This document shows positions 47,701 through 56,771 of a stretch of 64,000 nucleotides of DNA, piece by piece. Origin of the DNA: Leucothrix arctica (GTDB lineage: Bacteria; Pseudomonadota; Gammaproteobacteria; Thiotrichales; Thiotrichaceae); the NCBI RefSeq assembly GCF_003172895.1, contig NZ_QGKL01000016.1, forward strand, positions 49,694-113,693, given 5' to 3'. Within the stretch, counting starts at the first letter, position 1; each line of letters begins with the position of its first letter. A program made the translations under genes and the position numbers. Under the pieces are notes generated by a model. It had not been told where the DNA came from, did not search any database, and saw only the letters and a program-made list of their open reading frames with translations.

Positions 47701-50700
47701 AGAGAAGGCGTTGTACTGTCCAGCCCGATCTCAGTTGACCAGCGGAAGCGTGCAACCGTTTGCGATGACACCGCGGTGACTGGCGGTGTTACGCTGATAG
47801 TAATGATGCCATCACCTGCGTTTGCACCTGTACCTATATCTTGTAAATCGATGGCTATCTGCTCACTTGCATCAAATACGTTATTACCATCAAAGTCGAT
47901 CCAGGCTTGTAAGTAGGCATCCCCAGTACTCTCTTCAGAAATCGCCACATCTATAGTGGTGGTCAGGCCTTGAGTAAGTGTTGGGAGTACCACGCCATCA
48001 TCGGCATCGCCATCAGCATCGGCTGTTGCCAAAGCAGCGGCCTCGGCAGTAATTCCGGCACCCATCCGTAATGTGGAGAAGGCGTTGTGATAGGTATCCA
48101 AGTAACCTGCCGCATCTGAATAATCATAACGGTCACAGCCAACATTGCTGAAAGAAGAAACATTTACCCTGAAACCAGCGCGTCCAGACCCACCGGTGCC
48201 ACGAAGCTCCATTCCTTGGGTCCATTTCAAGCTTGTTCTATTGACTAATTTGAGCAGGATAGCTTGGCTTGGCAAATTATCTGCATCAATGGTGCCATCA
48301 AAGCGATCAACAGTACCGTCACTAGAAACAGAAACTGTACTGTCAGAGGTGAGCGTGTAACCGTCATAGTCCGCTCTATTAACAAGGATACTTTCTAATC
48401 GCTGAGTGCTAGCTAAGTCAATATCAAGAAATTCAACTTCTGTGCTAATAGCAATAGGTGTCCCATCACTTGATCGTGTGAAGGTCCACTGAATTTCGGC
48501 AAATGATTCATTAGGCGTTGGCTGACTTATAGACGTCAAAATAGTTCGAGCAATCTTTGGCGTAGTTAAATCAACGGTATCGAAATCAGTCCCACCGGCG
48601 AGAGATAGAACTTCAACATTGATATCAACGTCTTCACCTAAGTAATTGATGGCTGCTGGATAGGTCCATGTACGACCGGTGCCAGCACCTATATCATTGA
48701 TAATAGAAGTGAAGTTTATATCCACATACCCTAGTGGGTTTGCATCGCAGGATGCAATAACCGGCGGCTCACTAGAAATAGTAACCGCGTAATCCTCAAC
48801 CTCACCATCACTTGCGCTACCATCTGGCGTAGTAGCCGTCACATTTGAATCAGTAGTCAGACGGAAACGCGCAAAACTTGTACCTGCCGCCATTGTGCTT
48901 TGGCCTGTCCAGATAAGGTCGGTTGCTAGTGCCCCGCTATTAACTAACGCACTGGTATATTCCGTACTTGAAAAGACACCATCACCATCAAAATCAATCC
49001 AAGCATGTAACGTACCCGTTCCCGAGCTCGTTACATTCGCAGCCGGTATCGTGTAGTTAGTATCACCCGCACTCAGTACTGGAAAGAGTGATATACCGTC
49101 GTCATCACTGCCATCACCATCTGCATTGGTACTCGCGATAGATACATATTCTTGGTCAACGTTAGCGCCTAAATACAAACTTGGACTCTCACCATGCTTT
49201 GCTATGCCGTAACTCGTACCCACTACTGGCGCATCAGAATAGTCGCCTTTTTCTACCAAACATTGCTCTTCAGAAAAACTGCTTAGGCCTGCGCCGTCAA
49301 AGTTAAAACCACTATTATTGGACGTTGCGTCATAAGTAATGACCACTGAGCTTTTATTGATGAATACAAACTCGACAATGTCACCAACATCTCCACTGTT
49401 GTTTATAGGCTGAGATGACACCGTAATATTGGAACCATCGTTACTCGCACTTAAGTTCGTCGGGTTATTGGTTACAACCGCTGCTATCTCCGTAGTTGCT
49501 GAAATCAGTCTTTCGTTTTGATCGATATCAGTAGTGCGCATTCTCACATTCAAACTAATCGGTGTGGTGGTTCCCGCTTCCATAAAGCGGTAAGTCACGG
49601 TTTTATCGTTAGTCGTATTAAATGCAAACTTCCGCCCGCTAATGCGAGGGAAAGTCAGGTTAGTATTGACTGGCGCACTGTCAAAAGAGGCATGAACGTC
49701 AATATAGGTATTATTCAAAATACCCGCATTAGGCAACACATAGTCAGTCTGTAACGTATCTGCAGGACTGACTGAGTTAAATTCTAGTGCTGTAAATGTA
49801 AGACCCGCAGTAGCCAGACATTGTGGTCCTGACATGGTTGTATCGATAAGTAACGGAATGGCTGCAATGGTTAATGCATAATCTTCGATCTCACCATCAC
49901 TGGCGTTAGTATTTGCATCCGTTGCTGACAATGGGTCGGTAGTCACACGGAATCGTGCATAGGTATCACCCGCTGTCACGGTGCTTAAACCGGTCCAATT
50001 TAGATCGCTTGCAAGCACACCTGAGGTGATTGAGGTCGTTGCGTACTCTGTATTACCAAACGCACCATCGCCATTAAAGTCGATCCACGCATGTAGCGTT
50101 CCAGTACCTGCTGCCGTTATGTCTGAGGCAAGTACGGTATAGCTCGTATCACCTGCTGTTATCGTGGCAAACGCTGCGACGCCCTCTTCATCATCTGGCG
50201 TTGCACCGCTGGTGTCATCGCCGTCTGCGCCAACACCTGCATCGCCACCATCACGACTACCTGACTCAGCATCTGCCTTTGCAGTACCTAAGAAAAGTGT
50301 TTCGTCTCTAGGGATGTCATGGCTAGTTTCGCCGTAGCTTGAAGTCGGTGCGTCAGAATAATCTTGGCAAACACTCATGCTGACATGGAAGTCATCCCAA
50401 TAAACCGCGCTGGCATTATTTGCATCGTAAAACAGCACTCGGAATTTATAACTAGTGTTTGGTTTTAGATAGATGGGTTTGTCGGTTGCTTCGTCTATCC
50501 ATTCATATCCACCTGAAGCGGGAACAACGGAGTAATCAGACAGTAGCGTTGTTGCGGTGGCAAAGTTATCTTCTGACAACAGCAACGAGATTTTGTAGTT
50601 TTCTACATAGTTGTGTGAGGCAAACGCGAAGCCATTAAATAGCTGTGCTAGATTCATTATTGACTGAGTAACGAACTCATATTCAATGTAATCACCATTA

Positions 50701-53645
50701 CTAAATGCACCATCAGCGTCTGCTTGATCAACACCTGACAAATGAATAACCGTTTGTTTGTCACTGTCAAATCCGTAAGTCATACCATAACCAACTGTTT
50801 GAATATTGGCGGCAGACATTACGGAGCTATCGAACTGATTATTGGGCCAGTTGCCGCTGGTGTGGTCGGCTAACAAAGTATTTGTTGGTGTGTTGTATGT
50901 CCATGCAACACGATAGTCCGTAAAGTTGGTATCTGTGGTTACTGCTGAACAGTACTTCACTGATGTATCTAGTGATGGGAAGCCCGGCCCAGCCACTGAT
51001 ACGCTGTAGTCTTCTACTTCACCATCAGTCGCCAACCCACTTGGGTTAAGCGCGACTACACTCACATCAGTCGTTAATCGGAAACGTGCGAAGGTTGTCC
51101 CCGCATCTCCCATAGTGCTTTGCCCTGACCAGCTCAGGTCGCTAGCAAGCGCTCCACTCGCCACACTGACGCTGGCATGTTCAGTGCTTTCAAAACTACC
51201 ATCACCATTAAAATCAATCCATGCGTGAAGCGTACCAGTGCCTGATGCTGTTACATTAGCTGCTGGAATGCTGTAGCTAGCATCGCCAGCTGTTAAAGCA
51301 GAGAATGCTGAAACACCATCGTCATCATTAGTACCGTCAGTGTCATCACCATCAGCCATTGCGGTAGGCTGATTTGCAGCTTCCACATCGGGCGCACTTG
51401 CACCTAGAAACAAGCTGTTACCAACAGTATGACTAGCAGCACCATAATTGTTAGTGCCACTACCGTTAGGTGAGGTACCACTAATAGGTGCATCACCATA
51501 ATCAGTCGTTGGTGCTACAACGGCAACTTCACAGATTTGGCTATATTCGACACCATCAACATACATCTCGCTATTGCCATTACGACTAAAGCGAATGTAT
51601 TGCGCACCACCCGTTGGGATTGTGATGGAAATATGTTCAAGTGATTGGTCACTTACTGTAGGCGTGATAGTGCCACTATCGCCATAGGTATCAATGAGTG
51701 TATAGGTACTATCATCTAATGAAGTATAGATTTCCAGTACGCTTTGATTGCCATTACGTCCAATAGAGACTGTAATCGTAGCGTTTTGTGGTACTAATTC
51801 AGCTAAACCTAAGTCAATTGAGCCACCACTGTTATAAATTTTTACAGCGGGATTATCAGTCCAAACATTTGAACCATTACTCGCAAGCTCACCTATTGCT
51901 CTTTCTGGGCCATCCGAATTATTAGAGCGAATTACACTTGAGGCATTGCCTGTTTGGCTCAAAAGACTGTATCCAGCAGGGCACGATAACACTGGTGCTA
52001 CATAAACAGCATTGGTAAAGGTACAGATTACATTCTCATCTTTAGCAATGGTGATTCCATCACTAGGGTCTGTATCAACAGCACCCGTACAAGCAAGACC
52101 CGTTTGGACATAACCCGAAGGGCCATTAGATTCAACCAAATTGTAAGTGCCAGTAAAGACAGTGGCATTAGTAACGCTGGTACTACCTTCAGCACCTGAA
52201 ATGCCTGTCGTCGGACCATCAACCGCAGAAAGAGTCCATTCAGTATCCGCCGCTGAACCATCAGTAACGTCTTTCAACAGCGTTAGTGTGCCCGTTTCGC
52301 AAGCAGATTCGACCAGTTTAACGTTATCTAGTTTTGCTTCACCTGATCCAGTAAAGCTAGTACTGGAGTATCCACCGATTGTGCACCATGATCTCTGTGT
52401 TTGTGGATTACAGTCGTTATTTACATCTTGCCCAAAGTGACCATAATTAACAAAACTAATCGTTGATAATGTACTAGTAGCTTTAAACTCGATCGCATAA
52501 TCTATCGCATAGTCAGCTTCATTCCCATTTTGTGGAATAGCAGGAATCTTAAAGTGAGCACTACCTGCGGGTGTATCCACACGCATAATTCCCTCAAGAT
52601 ACTCCTGTGAAGAGCTAGCTTCTGGAATTGAGGTGAAGTATAGACGATAGGTTTTTCCTACTTCACTTGGGAAGCTTCGAGATAAAACGAGCGGATCTGG
52701 ACCCCAATCCGCTTCATACTCTGTTGTGCCTAAGTTTATATCATCCGGGTCAGAACGTAGCTCTATTGCATTAATGGTTGTGGTCAGCCGATTATTTGCA
52801 TCGAAACTAAACCCTGAACCAAGGTTTGATGGCGTGTCGATACGACGCACCATGCCATTACCGAGGTAAATGACTGAGCCATACCCCGAAAGATTGTTTA
52901 CTATAGCGTAGGTATCTTCACCACCACCGGTTAGTGTCCAGTTTCTTATGGATTGAAAACCTGTGCGATTAGGCGCAATACTTGTCCATTCAGGAATATC
53001 ATTAAAATCATCTTCGAAGACAGTCGCCTGACATTCAAGCGGTGATACGTCAGGGATAACGGTGACACTGGGGCTTTCAGAAGGAATAGGGAAGGCAATA
53101 CCAATGACATGGTCTTCAACTTCACCTGCACCCGTGGCATCTGTCAAACGTAAACGAATGTACGTTGACCCATTTTCAATACCAGGTAGGCTCGACCATG
53201 TTACATCGACTGTTCCAGAAGTCCCATTAGGCACATTAACCGTTGTCAGCTCGTCATTATCAAACGTGCCACTGTGGTCAAAGTCAATCCAAGCTTCTAG
53301 TGTTGCGGCGCTACCTGACGTGTTATTGACGGTTACAGGTACTATGTAACTACTGGCTGTTTCGACTAGTAATGGGAATCTTGCAAAATAATTCGTACCC
53401 GTAAAATCAGAGGGTCTAGCATCTTCTTCAACACCGTCGTTTGTTGCTAGGTTTCCAGGTTGCCCAGCTGCTTCAGAGTCAGGTTGGGTAGTACCAAGGT
53501 AAATATTTGCATTAATAACGGTTGGAGCATCGCCGTAGCTAGCAGGTGCGTCACCAAAGTCGTCAGCAAGTGCTTGTGCCGAAAATACAACGCACAATAG
53601 AAGAGAAATAAGTACATGCCAGATACGTTTGAAGGATCCCTTCAT
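43926..53645 (-). CDS. giant GEVED-repeat surface protein
   Basis: 3239 aa. A signal peptide ends SAQALA, before DDFGDAPASYGDAP. Seven DY[GS]DAP...GEVEDY units of about 150-165 residues start near residues 29, 715, 1098, 1470, 1840, 2315 and 2688. Each has a 12-residue EF-hand-type loop (for example DFNGDGSFESTE and DFDGDGVFSSTE). Between units lie unrelated beta-sandwich inserts of about 200-500 residues, one of them Cna-B-like (around 460-555). An SdrD-B-like domain (about 2850-2935, LSGRVYIDANSNAAEDG) and the shared C-terminal module end the protein. No membrane anchor, LPXTG, PEP-CTERM or RTX signal is visible. It is probably a calcium-stabilised surface or secreted filament. TAAGG lies before the ATG. 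A 250-bp region separates it from the divergent alkB. Confidence 0.85.
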   Translation of the reverse strand: MKGSFKRIWHVLISLLLCVVFSAQALADDFGDAPASYGDAPTVINANIYLGTTQPDSEAAGQPGNLATNDGVEEDARPSDFTGTNYFARFPLLVETASSYIVPVTVNNTSGSAATLEAWIDFDHSGTFDNDELTTVNVPNGTSGTVDVTWSSLPGIENGSTYIRLRLTDATGAGEVEDHVIGIAFPIPSESPSVTVIPDVSPLECQATVFEDDFNDIPEWTSIAPNRTGFQSIRNWTLTGGGEDTYAIVNNLSGYGSVIYLGNGMVRRIDTPSNLGSGFSFDANNRLTTTINAIELRSDPDDINLGTTEYEADWGPDPLVLSRSFPSEVGKTYRLYFTSIPEASSSQEYLEGIMRVDTPAGSAHFKIPAIPQNGNEADYAIDYAIEFKATSTLSTISFVNYGHFGQDVNNDCNPQTQRSWCTIGGYSSTSFTGSGEAKLDNVKLVESACETGTLTLLKDVTDGSAADTEWTLSAVDGPTTGISGAEGSTSVTNATVFTGTYNLVESNGPSGYVQTGLACTGAVDTDPSDGITIAKDENVICTFTNAVYVAPVLSCPAGYSLLSQTGNASSVIRSNNSDGPERAIGELASNGSNVWTDNPAVKIYNSGGSIDLGLAELVPQNATITVSIGRNGNQSVLEIYTSLDDSTYTLIDTYGDSGTITPTVSDQSLEHISITIPTGGAQYIRFSRNGNSEMYVDGVEYSQICEVAVVAPTTDYGDAPISGTSPNGSGTNNYGAASHTVGNSLFLGASAPDVEAANQPTAMADGDDTDGTNDDDGVSAFSALTAGDASYSIPAANVTASGTGTLHAWIDFNGDGSFESTEHASVSVASGALASDLSWSGQSTMGDAGTTFARFRLTTDVSVVALNPSGLATDGEVEDYSVSVAGPGFPSLDTSVKYCSAVTTDTNFTDYRVAWTYNTPTNTLLADHTSGNWPNNQFDSSVMSAANIQTVGYGMTYGFDSDKQTVIHLSGVDQADADGAFSNGDYIEYEFVTQSIMNLAQLFNGFAFASHNYVENYKISLLLSEDNFATATTLLSDYSVVPASGGYEWIDEATDKPIYLKPNTSYKFRVLFYDANNASAVYWDDFHVSMSVCQDYSDAPTSSYGETSHDIPRDETLFLGTAKADAESGSRDGGDAGVGADGDDTSGATPDDEEGVAAFATITAGDTSYTVLASDITAAGTGTLHAWIDFNGDGAFGNTEYATTSITSGVLASDLNWTGLSTVTAGDTYARFRVTTDPLSATDANTNASDGEIEDYALTIAAIPLLIDTTMSGPQCLATAGLTFTALEFNSVSPADTLQTDYVLPNAGILNNTYIDVHASFDSAPVNTNLTFPRISGRKFAFNTTNDKTVTYRFMEAGTTTPISLNVRMRTTDIDQNERLISATTEIAAVVTNNPTNLSASNDGSNITVSSQPINNSGDVGDIVEFVFINKSSVVITYDATSNNSGFNFDGAGLSSFSEEQCLVEKGDYSDAPVVGTSYGIAKHGESPSLYLGANVDQEYVSIASTNADGDGSDDDGISLFPVLSAGDTNYTIPAANVTSSGTGTLHAWIDFDGDGVFSSTEYTSALVNSGALATDLIWTGQSTMAAGTSFARFRLTTDSNVTATTPDGSASDGEVEDYAVTISSEPPVIASCDANPLGYVDINFTSIINDIGAGTGRTWTYPAAINYLGEDVDINVEVLSLAGGTDFDTVDLTTPKIARTILTSISQPTPNESFAEIQWTFTRSSDGTPIAISTEVEFLDIDLASTQRLESILVNRADYDGYTLTSDSTVSVSSDGTVDRFDGTIDADNLPSQAILLKLVNRTSLKWTQGMELRGTGGSGRAGFRVNVSSFSNVGCDRYDYSDAAGYLDTYHNAFSTLRMGAGITAEAAALATADADGDADDGVVLPTLTQGLTTTIDVAISEESTGDAYLQAWIDFDGNNVFDASEQIAIDLQDIGTGANAGDGIITISVTPPVTAVSSQTVARFRWSTEIGLDSTTPSLNGEVEDYALTIAAGPSWPIPPVTGPGDGGRCLLTHHQNTGVNADPDSFYTISDHMNPSTLFKVGPWGVSDGTVEGLTADVANGVFYALNGDRNDTLVLGNIDFSIGSFSDITTSAVGSLSHSVYGTLDIAGSRAIAHRPGTNEVWVAAYSTQPSNNISDSDAYLFKMSTTTGNVISGAFAGEDYMVIDLSPYDVLVNAGTKATIEALTFYESAPNMLYGVVSTHVNSATTNAGHLFAVDLSLSTPQAVLAPNNLSGVAYTSGSAPVSAYYDIEGMSFDTNGDLVIVSANVGGTNASTLSNVDLATGTASGTRSIITGDWEGIVCSTAIPLARDYGDAPASYLDASHAVPDTPTVYLGSVAPDSDSQSQNAVNSGSDGTGDDLDGKDDEDAYDIVPAIWTTQSSYRLRVDCSDQGAFVAGWVDFNKNGVFDTGERNTDYPTTCNVNGNVTLNWIGLSGLSDGNTYARLRIASDSDEASTATGVASDGEVEDYPVTIQTPSAAPGACVGVTSWMDTTGQAAYPDPNWLIDWSARGLSATVNFSTTMTGTNRKWVGSPKTFTDTTFISAFGSRGIGIGVNYPDDLSGTGSTIANIVFSDALPANTYMVVRDIDATDESMVFSNNNLGSLPIPSLWETANPLNSNANSPSLFGSWDSTLQRISTLSNGPNNDQEAYVFPVTGLKTLTVAYQTYAGAANVGFVSCIPQDYGDAPDQYSTLLASGGPQHGTINGVYLGSTAPDNDSDGQPSSSADGDGTDEDGVSALPTLTAADRIYQVTVSANNDTLLAANLVAWIDFDGNGSFDADEAAIRSVPAGSNNADITLKWSNIPIDIQAGDSYLRLRLTTDSLNNRESDGSKLDGEVEDYALTIVSAGANLSGRVYIDANSNAAEDGGESGISGTVVVIRNTSTGVCRSVNTGGSGHYTFVDVDNGSYEIYQAHGETTPVPQSCATASANNPVGYQSTTADILTVTVAGSNIVDQDFGEVAGATSTTGVNTGVGITFEPDHQSEVLPGNVIFYSHVFTTQAEGTVVFSTDESGNNATGWSHLLYRDTNCDGSLNGTEGNTPITGMNLGVGAGGQLCIIDKVYAPANAPAQDRYTVETTATFNYAGGMLPSTTLSVSDLTITGQAATPLPTPTIPAIGASRLELTKTVENMSEVIAQGLIEGALETSSLNQAKPGDVLRYRIYYRNTGIGSITDLKVNDSVPVYTDLILASATCENTPASLTCTPASSSAAVNWIFVGSLNGGASGSVSYEVMVEN
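45100..53620 (-). repeat. seven GEVED-type units in the 3239-aa protein
   Basis: GEVED motifs occur near residues 175, 875, 1250, 1615, 1985, 2470 and 2840 (for example around 53120, 51020, 49900, 48800, 47690, 46230 and 45120). The third reads GEIED. Each unit starts with a DY/DF-[GS]-DA segment, has a [FY]LG motif, then a DDDG or equivalent acid-rich turn, the EF-hand-type loop, an FARFRLT-like strand (RLRIA, RFRVT, RFRWS variants) and the GEVEDY strand. Units are diverged and separated by inserts, so this is an old duplication. Confidence 0.85.
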
Positions 53646-53897
53646 TGTTTTTAACCTTATTTTTATAGATTATTGGAACAAAGCCTGACCACTGACTATA
53701 TAGACTAAGCAATGAATAAATTATGAACCAACAATATATATAACCACTTAGTGTTTAATTATAAAACACCAAAGAGTTGTTCTAACAACAAATTACCTAT
53801 AATCCACTATGCTTATTCAACACACTACAATGGCTAGAAAGCCTAGTAACACAGTGATTACTTTCCAATAGCATAAATAAACATCTAAAATGGATTT

Positions 53898-54551
53898 ATG
53901 AATTACGACTTATTTGACAACGACAATAGTGGAGAATATTGGACAGAAGGTATCTGCGATGGCGCAGTCGTCCTACGCCAGTTTGCAACGAACACTGCAC
54001 CTGAGCTGATAAGTGTTATTAATTTAATCACTCAACAATCGCCATTTCGCCACATGAAAACAACGGGCGGCTATACTATGTCGGCAGCACTATCGGGCTG
54101 TGGGAGCTTGGGCTGGATAAGTGATCACGCGGGGTATCGTTACTCTGCTATTGACCCTACAACAGGCTTGTCATGGCCAGAAATGCCTGCAGTATTATTT
54201 GAATTAGCGCAGAAGGCCGCAGCAGAAGCAGGCTATGACAACTTCACGCCTGATGCCTGTTTGATTAACCGGTATAAAGTAGGCGCAAAGATGTCGCTCC
54301 ACCAAGACAAAGACGAACAGGACTTTTCAGCACCGATCGTGTCGGTGTCACTAGGACTGCCTGCGACGTTTTTGTTTGGCGGAAAACAGCGCTCTGATAA
54401 AACCATCAAAGTGCCGTTAACTCATGGTGATGTGGTGGTTTGGGGTGGTGAAGTGCGTAAAAACTTTCATGGCATATTGCCGATTAAAGCAGATAGCCAT
54501 CTCTTACTCGGTGAAGAACGTATCAATATTACGTTTCGGGTCGCGGGTTAG
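53898..54551 (+). CDS. alkB: DNA repair dioxygenase AlkB
   Basis: A 217-aa Fe(II)/2-oxoglutarate dioxygenase that demethylates 1-methyladenine and 3-methylcytosine in DNA. The iron ligands are H135-x-D137 (SLHQDKDE) and H191 (KNFHG). The 2-oxoglutarate arginines lie in R208-INITF-R214, the AlkB RxNxTxR motif. Length is standard for AlkB. It is a single gene, divergent from the giant protein gene, with a weak ribosome-binding site. It may be regulated by Ada elsewhere; no such site was recognised. Confidence 0.95.
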   Translation: MNYDLFDNDNSGEYWTEGICDGAVVLRQFATNTAPELISVINLITQQSPFRHMKTTGGYTMSAALSGCGSLGWISDHAGYRYSAIDPTTGLSWPEMPAVLFELAQKAAAEAGYDNFTPDACLINRYKVGAKMSLHQDKDEQDFSAPIVSVSLGLPATFLFGGKQRSDKTIKVPLTHGDVVVWGGEVRKNFHGILPIKADSHLLLGEERINITFRVAG

Positions 54552-54568
54552 CTGGAGACAGGGGGTTA

Positions 54569-55573
54569 TTATTTATCCGCTAAGATTTCCAGCAACCACT
54601 CAGTCATTTCCGCATATACAGGCATAGACGTCGCCAACACGCTTCGGTGACCACCGTTAGGTACGATTAACCATTTTTTTTGCGCACTTCCAAGTGCTGA
54701 GTAAAGTCGCTCGCCCTGCTCTTGTGCTACGTAATAATCGCGTCCGCCATGCACCACTAAGCTTGGCGTCGTTACCTTTATCGCGTTTTCAGCTGGTCGA
54801 ATGGCACTGGGTACTGGTCGTCGTCTAAGCCACTGCTCTACATCTAAAAGCGGCAATAAATAATCAAATACTGGCTTCCAACGCATAGGGAGCTGCGCCT
54901 CTAGCACTTCATCGAGTTGCGCAAAACTGCTGACAACCACCAATGCATCCCAGTCTTCAGCGGCATCACTTGCAGCATTGACAGCATACGCGCCACCCAT
55001 TGACATGCCCCAAAGCACTGCGGGTTCGTCAGGTAAGCCAAAGTGACTACGCACTTCTTGTAACACACGCTTGGGGAGCTGTTTTTCAAAGTCACTTTGA
55101 CCAAATGACATAGCACGAAGTGGGCTACTTCCATGACCAGGAAGATCAACAATGATGCTACGAAATCCTGCTGCAACAAACCGTTCTGCCACTGCTAATA
55201 GGCTTTCTTTTCGTCCATTACGGCCGTGCAACAACACAATCGTCCCTTGCACGCGGCCATAGGCTGGTAACTTGACTCCCCTTTCTGCTAACTGCTCTCG
55301 CAGCAGCTTACCTCGATAATTGGGTCCGGCTAAGGCGTCTGGCTCAACCAGTAAGCACGGCGCTTTTCCATCTAAACAATCATGTTGCCTGACGGTAAGA
55401 CCATATTCGGTGGGGTCATTAACACGCTGCATGTGATACTCCTGCAAGACTCGACGCGGTGGCGAGAAAATAACGTTATTAATGTAATGCGCAACCACCA
55501 GCAGTACTGCAGATACAAGCACTAAAGCGATGGTGAATTGGCGTAAGGTGCGCCAGATTACGGTTTGCAACAT
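54569..55573 (-). CDS. membrane-anchored alpha/beta hydrolase
   Basis: 334 aa. An N-terminal membrane segment (FTIALVLVSAVLLVVAHYI) precedes an alpha/beta hydrolase domain. The oxyanion region is LLHGRNGRKES, the nucleophile elbow is WGMSMGGAY (serine), the acid is in VVHGGRDYY and the histidine in NGGHRSVL. It may be a carboxylesterase or peptidase; the substrate cannot be read. It is convergent with alkB (17 bp gap). Confidence 0.85.
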   Translation of the reverse strand: MLQTVIWRTLRQFTIALVLVSAVLLVVAHYINNVIFSPPRRVLQEYHMQRVNDPTEYGLTVRQHDCLDGKAPCLLVEPDALAGPNYRGKLLREQLAERGVKLPAYGRVQGTIVLLHGRNGRKESLLAVAERFVAAGFRSIIVDLPGHGSSPLRAMSFGQSDFEKQLPKRVLQEVRSHFGLPDEPAVLWGMSMGGAYAVNAASDAAEDWDALVVVSSFAQLDEVLEAQLPMRWKPVFDYLLPLLDVEQWLRRRPVPSAIRPAENAIKVTTPSLVVHGGRDYYVAQEQGERLYSALGSAQKKWLIVPNGGHRSVLATSMPVYAEMTEWLLEILADK

Positions 55574-55793
55574 AGGTAAACGCTATTTTATGGTTTGTTA
55601 GGAGGTACAGTTTAGAGCGGGGGTTTGCAGATTTTGTGCAGGTTATTAGGAGATTTAGCTAGGTCAAATAAAGTAGCCAACCTGAGAATTAATTTAAATA
55701 TATCACGCCTAATCACAATGGAACTTATTTATGAACCCAAGATATCTTGCTCCGCGAAGTATTTGCGGCTTGCGACACAGAGCAAGGGTTAAC

Positions 55794-56657
55794 TCATACC
55801 CGAAAACCTGATTTTCGCAAAAACGCCACTAACTCCGAACCATGCTCCTCAATCTTATCTACAGAGTCATGCCCTGCATCTTCAATTTCTAATAGGCTTA
55901 GATCTGGCTTCGGGCAATTTGCCATAATTGCACGTGCATCCTCAACAGGTACAGTGGTGTCACACTTCCCATGCACTAACAACACGGGGCATTGGATTTT
56001 ACAAACTGTGTCCAGTGGCGCAAAGCTAGCAAAGCGATACCCAATCACCCACTCAACGTAGCGCATTACCAGCATGCGAACTGGAGCGTGAATTCGAAAG
56101 TGCTTTAAGTACCGTTGCATCACCCAGGCAGGGTGAGCAAATGACGATAGGCTGATAACAGCCTGAATATCATTGCGCTTAGAGCACTCAAACAATACAG
56201 CACCCGCCCCCACAGAGTGTCCAAGTAGCGCTATTTTTTCAGACTTTTCTGGATAGTTTAACTTCAACCAGTCAATCACTTCTCCAAGATCCTCAGCAAA
56301 ACGGGGCAAGGAAGAAAAGGTATCTGAACTACTCTGACCATGACTCCTCGCATCGAACAACAAAACATTCATGCCTGCATGGTGAAACGGAACGGCAATT
56401 GGCAACATCAGCTCTGCATTAGCTCCCCAGCCATGCAAAATAATCAGCGTTTCACTGGCATTATTATTGGGGAGTAACCATCCAAATAGCTGCTTACCTG
56501 CATGAGTAGGAATATGAAGCTGACGGTACTCAATGCCAATATCTTTCGGTGTACCTTGTTCTCTATTTCTTGGCGCACGAAAGCCTAAGTGGATAGTTAT
56601 TAAAGCAGTACTTAACAGTACGACTATGGCAATGATTAAAAAGAGTAAGACATTCAC
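55794..56657 (-). CDS. alpha/beta hydrolase
   Basis: A 287-aa alpha/beta hydrolase with one N-terminal hydrophobic segment (MNVLLFLIIAIVVLLSTALITI). It has LHGWGANAE, the elbow LLGHSVGAGA, the acid in LVHGKCDTTVPV and the histidine in DAGHDSVD. It resembles the 334-aa protein at 54569 in plan but is only distantly related in sequence. The two are on the same strand with a 220-bp gap. The substrate is unknown. Confidence 0.85.
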   Translation of the reverse strand: MNVLLFLIIAIVVLLSTALITIHLGFRAPRNREQGTPKDIGIEYRQLHIPTHAGKQLFGWLLPNNNASETLIILHGWGANAELMLPIAVPFHHAGMNVLLFDARSHGQSSSDTFSSLPRFAEDLGEVIDWLKLNYPEKSEKIALLGHSVGAGAVLFECSKRNDIQAVISLSSFAHPAWVMQRYLKHFRIHAPVRMLVMRYVEWVIGYRFASFAPLDTVCKIQCPVLLVHGKCDTTVPVEDARAIMANCPKPDLSLLEIEDAGHDSVDKIEEHGSELVAFLRKSGFRV

Positions 56658-56771
56658 TGGTGTTTATTCCTGAGGGTTTTATATTAATGTGTTTCTATTA
56701 CCTCAGTGTTTGCTTTTCATTTGTTCAAGTCATTGATTTAAATCAAATGCAGTGATCTACTCAAGCTAATA

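Noticed and set aside
43926..53645. RTX-type, PEP-CTERM or LPXTG sorting signal in the giant proteins
   Set aside because: Neither the GGxGxDxxx nonapeptide repeats nor a C-terminal hydrophobic helix with basic end is visible in either giant; both end in a DUF11 strand.
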